From an uncultured Chloroflexota bacterium (lineage in GTDB: Bacteria > Chloroflexota > Anaerolineae > Aggregatilineales > Phototrophicaceae), in assembly GCA_937870805.1 (NCBI GenBank), contig CALMZT010000595.1, positions 1-7,892 on the forward strand: a stretch of 7,892 nucleotides of DNA, read 5' to 3'. Below the pieces are notes generated by a model, which saw only the letters and a list, made by a program, of their open reading frames with translations, was not told where the DNA came from and did no database searches. Of the stretch, positions 6,558 through 7,892 are shown piece by piece (the stretch's first letter is position 1; each line of letters opens with the position of its first letter). The position numbers and the translations under genes are program-made.

Positions 6558-7598
6558 TTGACCTTTCTACAGGCGCGGGTTTCGCTGCCACAAGCTGATA
6601 GCGCTGCGCCGTCCATTCCGCCATTTTAAGCCAGAACCACGTCAGCGCCATGCTCAACGGCAGCATCAGGGTCACGATCAGCAGCACGAGTTCGGCATTG
6701 AGCGATGCAAGGTTTTCAGGCTGGCGACCCATAAAAGAATACCCATATGCCGCCAGCGAACCCGTCAGAACAAAGCCGTTATCGACCAGCGTAAACAGCG
6801 TAACGGCGATCATTGCCGACATGATGGGATTGCGAAAATAGCCGTAAATGCCGCAATCATGCCTAATGCGCCGAAGATGACGATCACGCCAACAACGAAG
6901 GTCAGCGTATTGCGCATGAACGACCCCCACCACGAATTGCCGTTGCGCCGCGAATCTAAGGCGTTGTCGATGTACACAGCACACACGCCCGGCAGCCCCG
7001 TGTAGGTTAGCACGATGCTCAAAATTCCCACGATCAGAATATCCAGCGCGTTCGGAGGATAAACGATCACATTGCCGCTGAACATGCGCGAGTTCGCCGC
7101 CAGTGAGCGCGTGAATTCCGCCACCAGAAACGTCACCGCGCCCGCGCGCACGATGCCCGTGTACAGCAGCGCCGGGGACAGCGCCCGTACCAGCGCCCAC
7201 CACTTCGCCAGCACATAGGAACGCGCATCAATGCCTGTCAGCACCACCAGTTCCCACGACTGTGGGCGGCTTTTGTCACGCGCAATCATCTCCTGCGCCA
7301 GCCGCTGCCCCTGACGCCAGGGAGTCGTATAGAAAATCAACGCCAGCAGCGCATAAGCCCCCATGAGCCATTGAGCATTTCGAGGCACGGTGTTTAAATC
7401 GCTGCCCAACAGCGCGCGGATCAACTCGCTGACGTACAGCACGATAGACAGCACTACCGTCGTCCAGCCCAGCAGCAGATTCAGCCAGCGCTGCCTGCCT
7501 GTCGGCGTGCCCAACTGTCGCCGCCAGATGCGTTGCTCCACACTGACTAACGGGTTCTGATCGAGTCGATTGATAAGTCGCTTGATTGCCTTCACCAT
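6502..7598 (-). pseudogene. ABC-2 permease-like membrane protein with single-base frameshift (disrupted paralogue)
   Basis: Two overlapping reading frames together give one protein homologous to the next gene. From ATG 7598 the first frame encodes MVKAIKRLINRLDQ, hydrophobic segments, the ARDKS..WEL..LTGIDARSYVLAKWW block and DNALDSRRNGNSWWG, then runs off homology after FAI and stops at 6810 (262 aa). The second frame picks up homology at NPIMSAM (from about 6831) and continues through LVDNGFVLTGSLAAY to KMAEWTAQRYQLV, stopping at 6502. One missing base near 6831 explains this, for example GCAATC from GCAAATC; repaired, the product is about 365 aa. No slippery heptamer is visible, so programmed frameshifting is unlikely. 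It is either a recent mutation or an assembly error. ATG 7598 is preferred over the open frame back to 7769 because it aligns with the paralogue start and lies just below a promoter. The restored tail overlaps the next gene by about 55 nt. Confidence 0.8.
6589..6627 (-). repeat. 39-bp direct repeat, copy 2 (3' end of frameshifted paralogue)
   Basis: Identical to 5529-5567 and encodes the same KMAEWTAQRYQLV near the end of the frameshifted membrane protein. The two copies are 1060 bp apart in the same orientation, so recombination between them could delete the intact paralogue or convert one copy to the other. Confidence 0.93.
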
Positions 7599-7628
7599 CG
7601 TCGCGGTTCTCTTGTTGATGTCTTCCAC

Positions 7629-7657
7629 ATTGAAACAGTGGTTTGCCGAAGTGTCAA
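7629..7657 (-). promoter_or_regulatory. Putative sigma-70-type promoter for the - strand operon
   Basis: Read on the - strand, a perfect -35 box TTGACA (7652-7657) is followed by a 17-bp spacer and TTCAAT (7629-7634), a 4-of-6 match to TATAAT. Transcription would start near 7622, giving a leader of about 24 nt before ATG 7598. It would not express the longer frame starting at 7769, which supports the shorter start. Predicted from consensus only. Confidence 0.5.
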
Positions 7658-7816
7658 GCTGACTACAGTATGATGACAGGGCAATCGCATCAAATTTAGT
7701 TTGAAGGTGACAAGGGTTCACAACATATTTGTAGGGAAAAGTGTACAGGGCTGAGCAGCGGGTGAACACACAGGTTCTCAGGCATCAAGATAAGCCTTAA
7801 CGCTTCGATTGCCAGC
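7658..7816. other. Intergenic region upstream of the - strand operon, no gene seen
   Basis: The - strand frame stays open here back to ATG 7769, but the 57 residues it would add have no counterpart in the paralogue, lie above the predicted promoter and show no domain signal. On the + strand only very short frames occur. I see no RNA gene. Confidence 0.5.
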
Positions 7817-7839
7817 GCCAGAGGTTCAAAACCTCTGGC
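7817..7839. other. Perfect 10-bp hairpin (stem-loop) in intergenic DNA
   Basis: GCCAGAGGTT (7817-7826) and AACCTCTGGC (7830-7839) are perfect inverted copies separated by CAA. No T-run follows on either strand, so it is not a classical intrinsic terminator. It may be part of a dispersed palindromic repeat or end a transcript entering from the right. Confidence 0.6.
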
Positions 7840-7840
7840 T

Positions 7841-7870
7841 AAGGGTGGTTTGGAAACCCTTAAAAGGGTT
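7841..7870. other. Alternative overlapping hairpins next to the 10-bp stem-loop
   Basis: AAGGGT (7841-7846) can pair with ACCCTT (7856-7861), or AACCCTT (7855-7861) with AAGGGTT (7864-7870) around a 2-nt AA loop; GGTTT/AAACC (7847-7851 and 7854-7858) is a third choice. The pairings exclude one another. No gene or clear terminator is attached. Confidence 0.45.
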
Positions 7871-7892
7871 GTTCTCGCGCCGCATGTGGGTT

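Noticed and set aside
6820..6842. Programmed -1 frameshifting to produce the full membrane protein
   Set aside because: No X-XXY-YYZ slippery heptamer in the needed frame and no obvious downstream stem-loop; a simple base deletion is more economical.
7599..7769. N-terminal extension of the first - strand membrane protein to ATG 7769
   Set aside because: The added 57 residues have no match in the paralogue and lie above a TTGACA-17-TTCAAT promoter; the paralogue's N-terminus aligns with ATG 7598.
1..7892. CRISPR array, tRNA or rRNA genes, phage or toxin-antitoxin modules
   Set aside because: I saw no regularly spaced repeats, no cloverleaf-like or rRNA-like sequence, and no small paired genes.

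Overview
The window looks like a piece of a Chloroflexota (possibly Anaerolineae-type) chromosome or metagenome bin. This is an inference from the kinds of genes present: a Uma2-type nuclease tail, a Wzt/FkbM/GT2 surface-glycan cluster, and orphan ABC-2-like membrane proteins of a type I associate with that phylum. There is no rRNA or tRNA to confirm it, and no CRISPR array.

Left half (about 1-4523, + strand): five genes in one tight, co-directional run. First comes the 3' tail of a Uma2-family protein. Then come a Wzt-type ABC ATPase with a C-terminal glycan-recognition domain, an FkbM-family methyltransferase, an SDR-type NAD(P)-dependent sugar epimerase/dehydratase and a family 2 glycosyltransferase. 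Spacing is 3 nt, 14 nt, a 4-nt ATGA overlap and 24 nt, so this is almost certainly one transcript whose promoter lies outside the window. Together they would build, modify, cap and export a cell-surface polysaccharide. The Wzm-type permease partner is not in the window.

Middle (4524-4682): a short gap between converging transcripts. It holds a compact 95-bp MITE-like element (4552-4646) with 18-bp terminal inverted repeats (16/18 matching) and flanking TTCAAT direct repeats.

Right half (4683-7598, - strand): an apparent three-gene operon read right to left. The first two genes encode paralogous polytopic membrane proteins with an ABC-2-permease-like cytoplasmic block (ARDKS..WEL..LTG.DARSYV.AKWW). 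The third is a soluble protein with two apparent PH-like repeats. The first paralogue carries a single-base frameshift near 6831. The two paralogues share a 39-bp stretch of complete DNA identity at their 3' ends although they are otherwise clearly diverged. A sigma-70-like promoter (TTGACA-17-TTCAAT) lies just upstream of the first gene. No ATPase for these membrane proteins is in the window.

Right edge (7599-7892): non-coding as far as I can see, with a cluster of short perfect palindromes at 7817-7870. I do not see a clearly new defence or mobile system. The best leads are the catalytic Tyr-to-Phe change in the SDR, the MITE-like element, the duplicated membrane-protein/PH-like locus with its local sequence homogenisation, and the Wzt-methyltransferase pairing that suggests a methyl-cap export signal.
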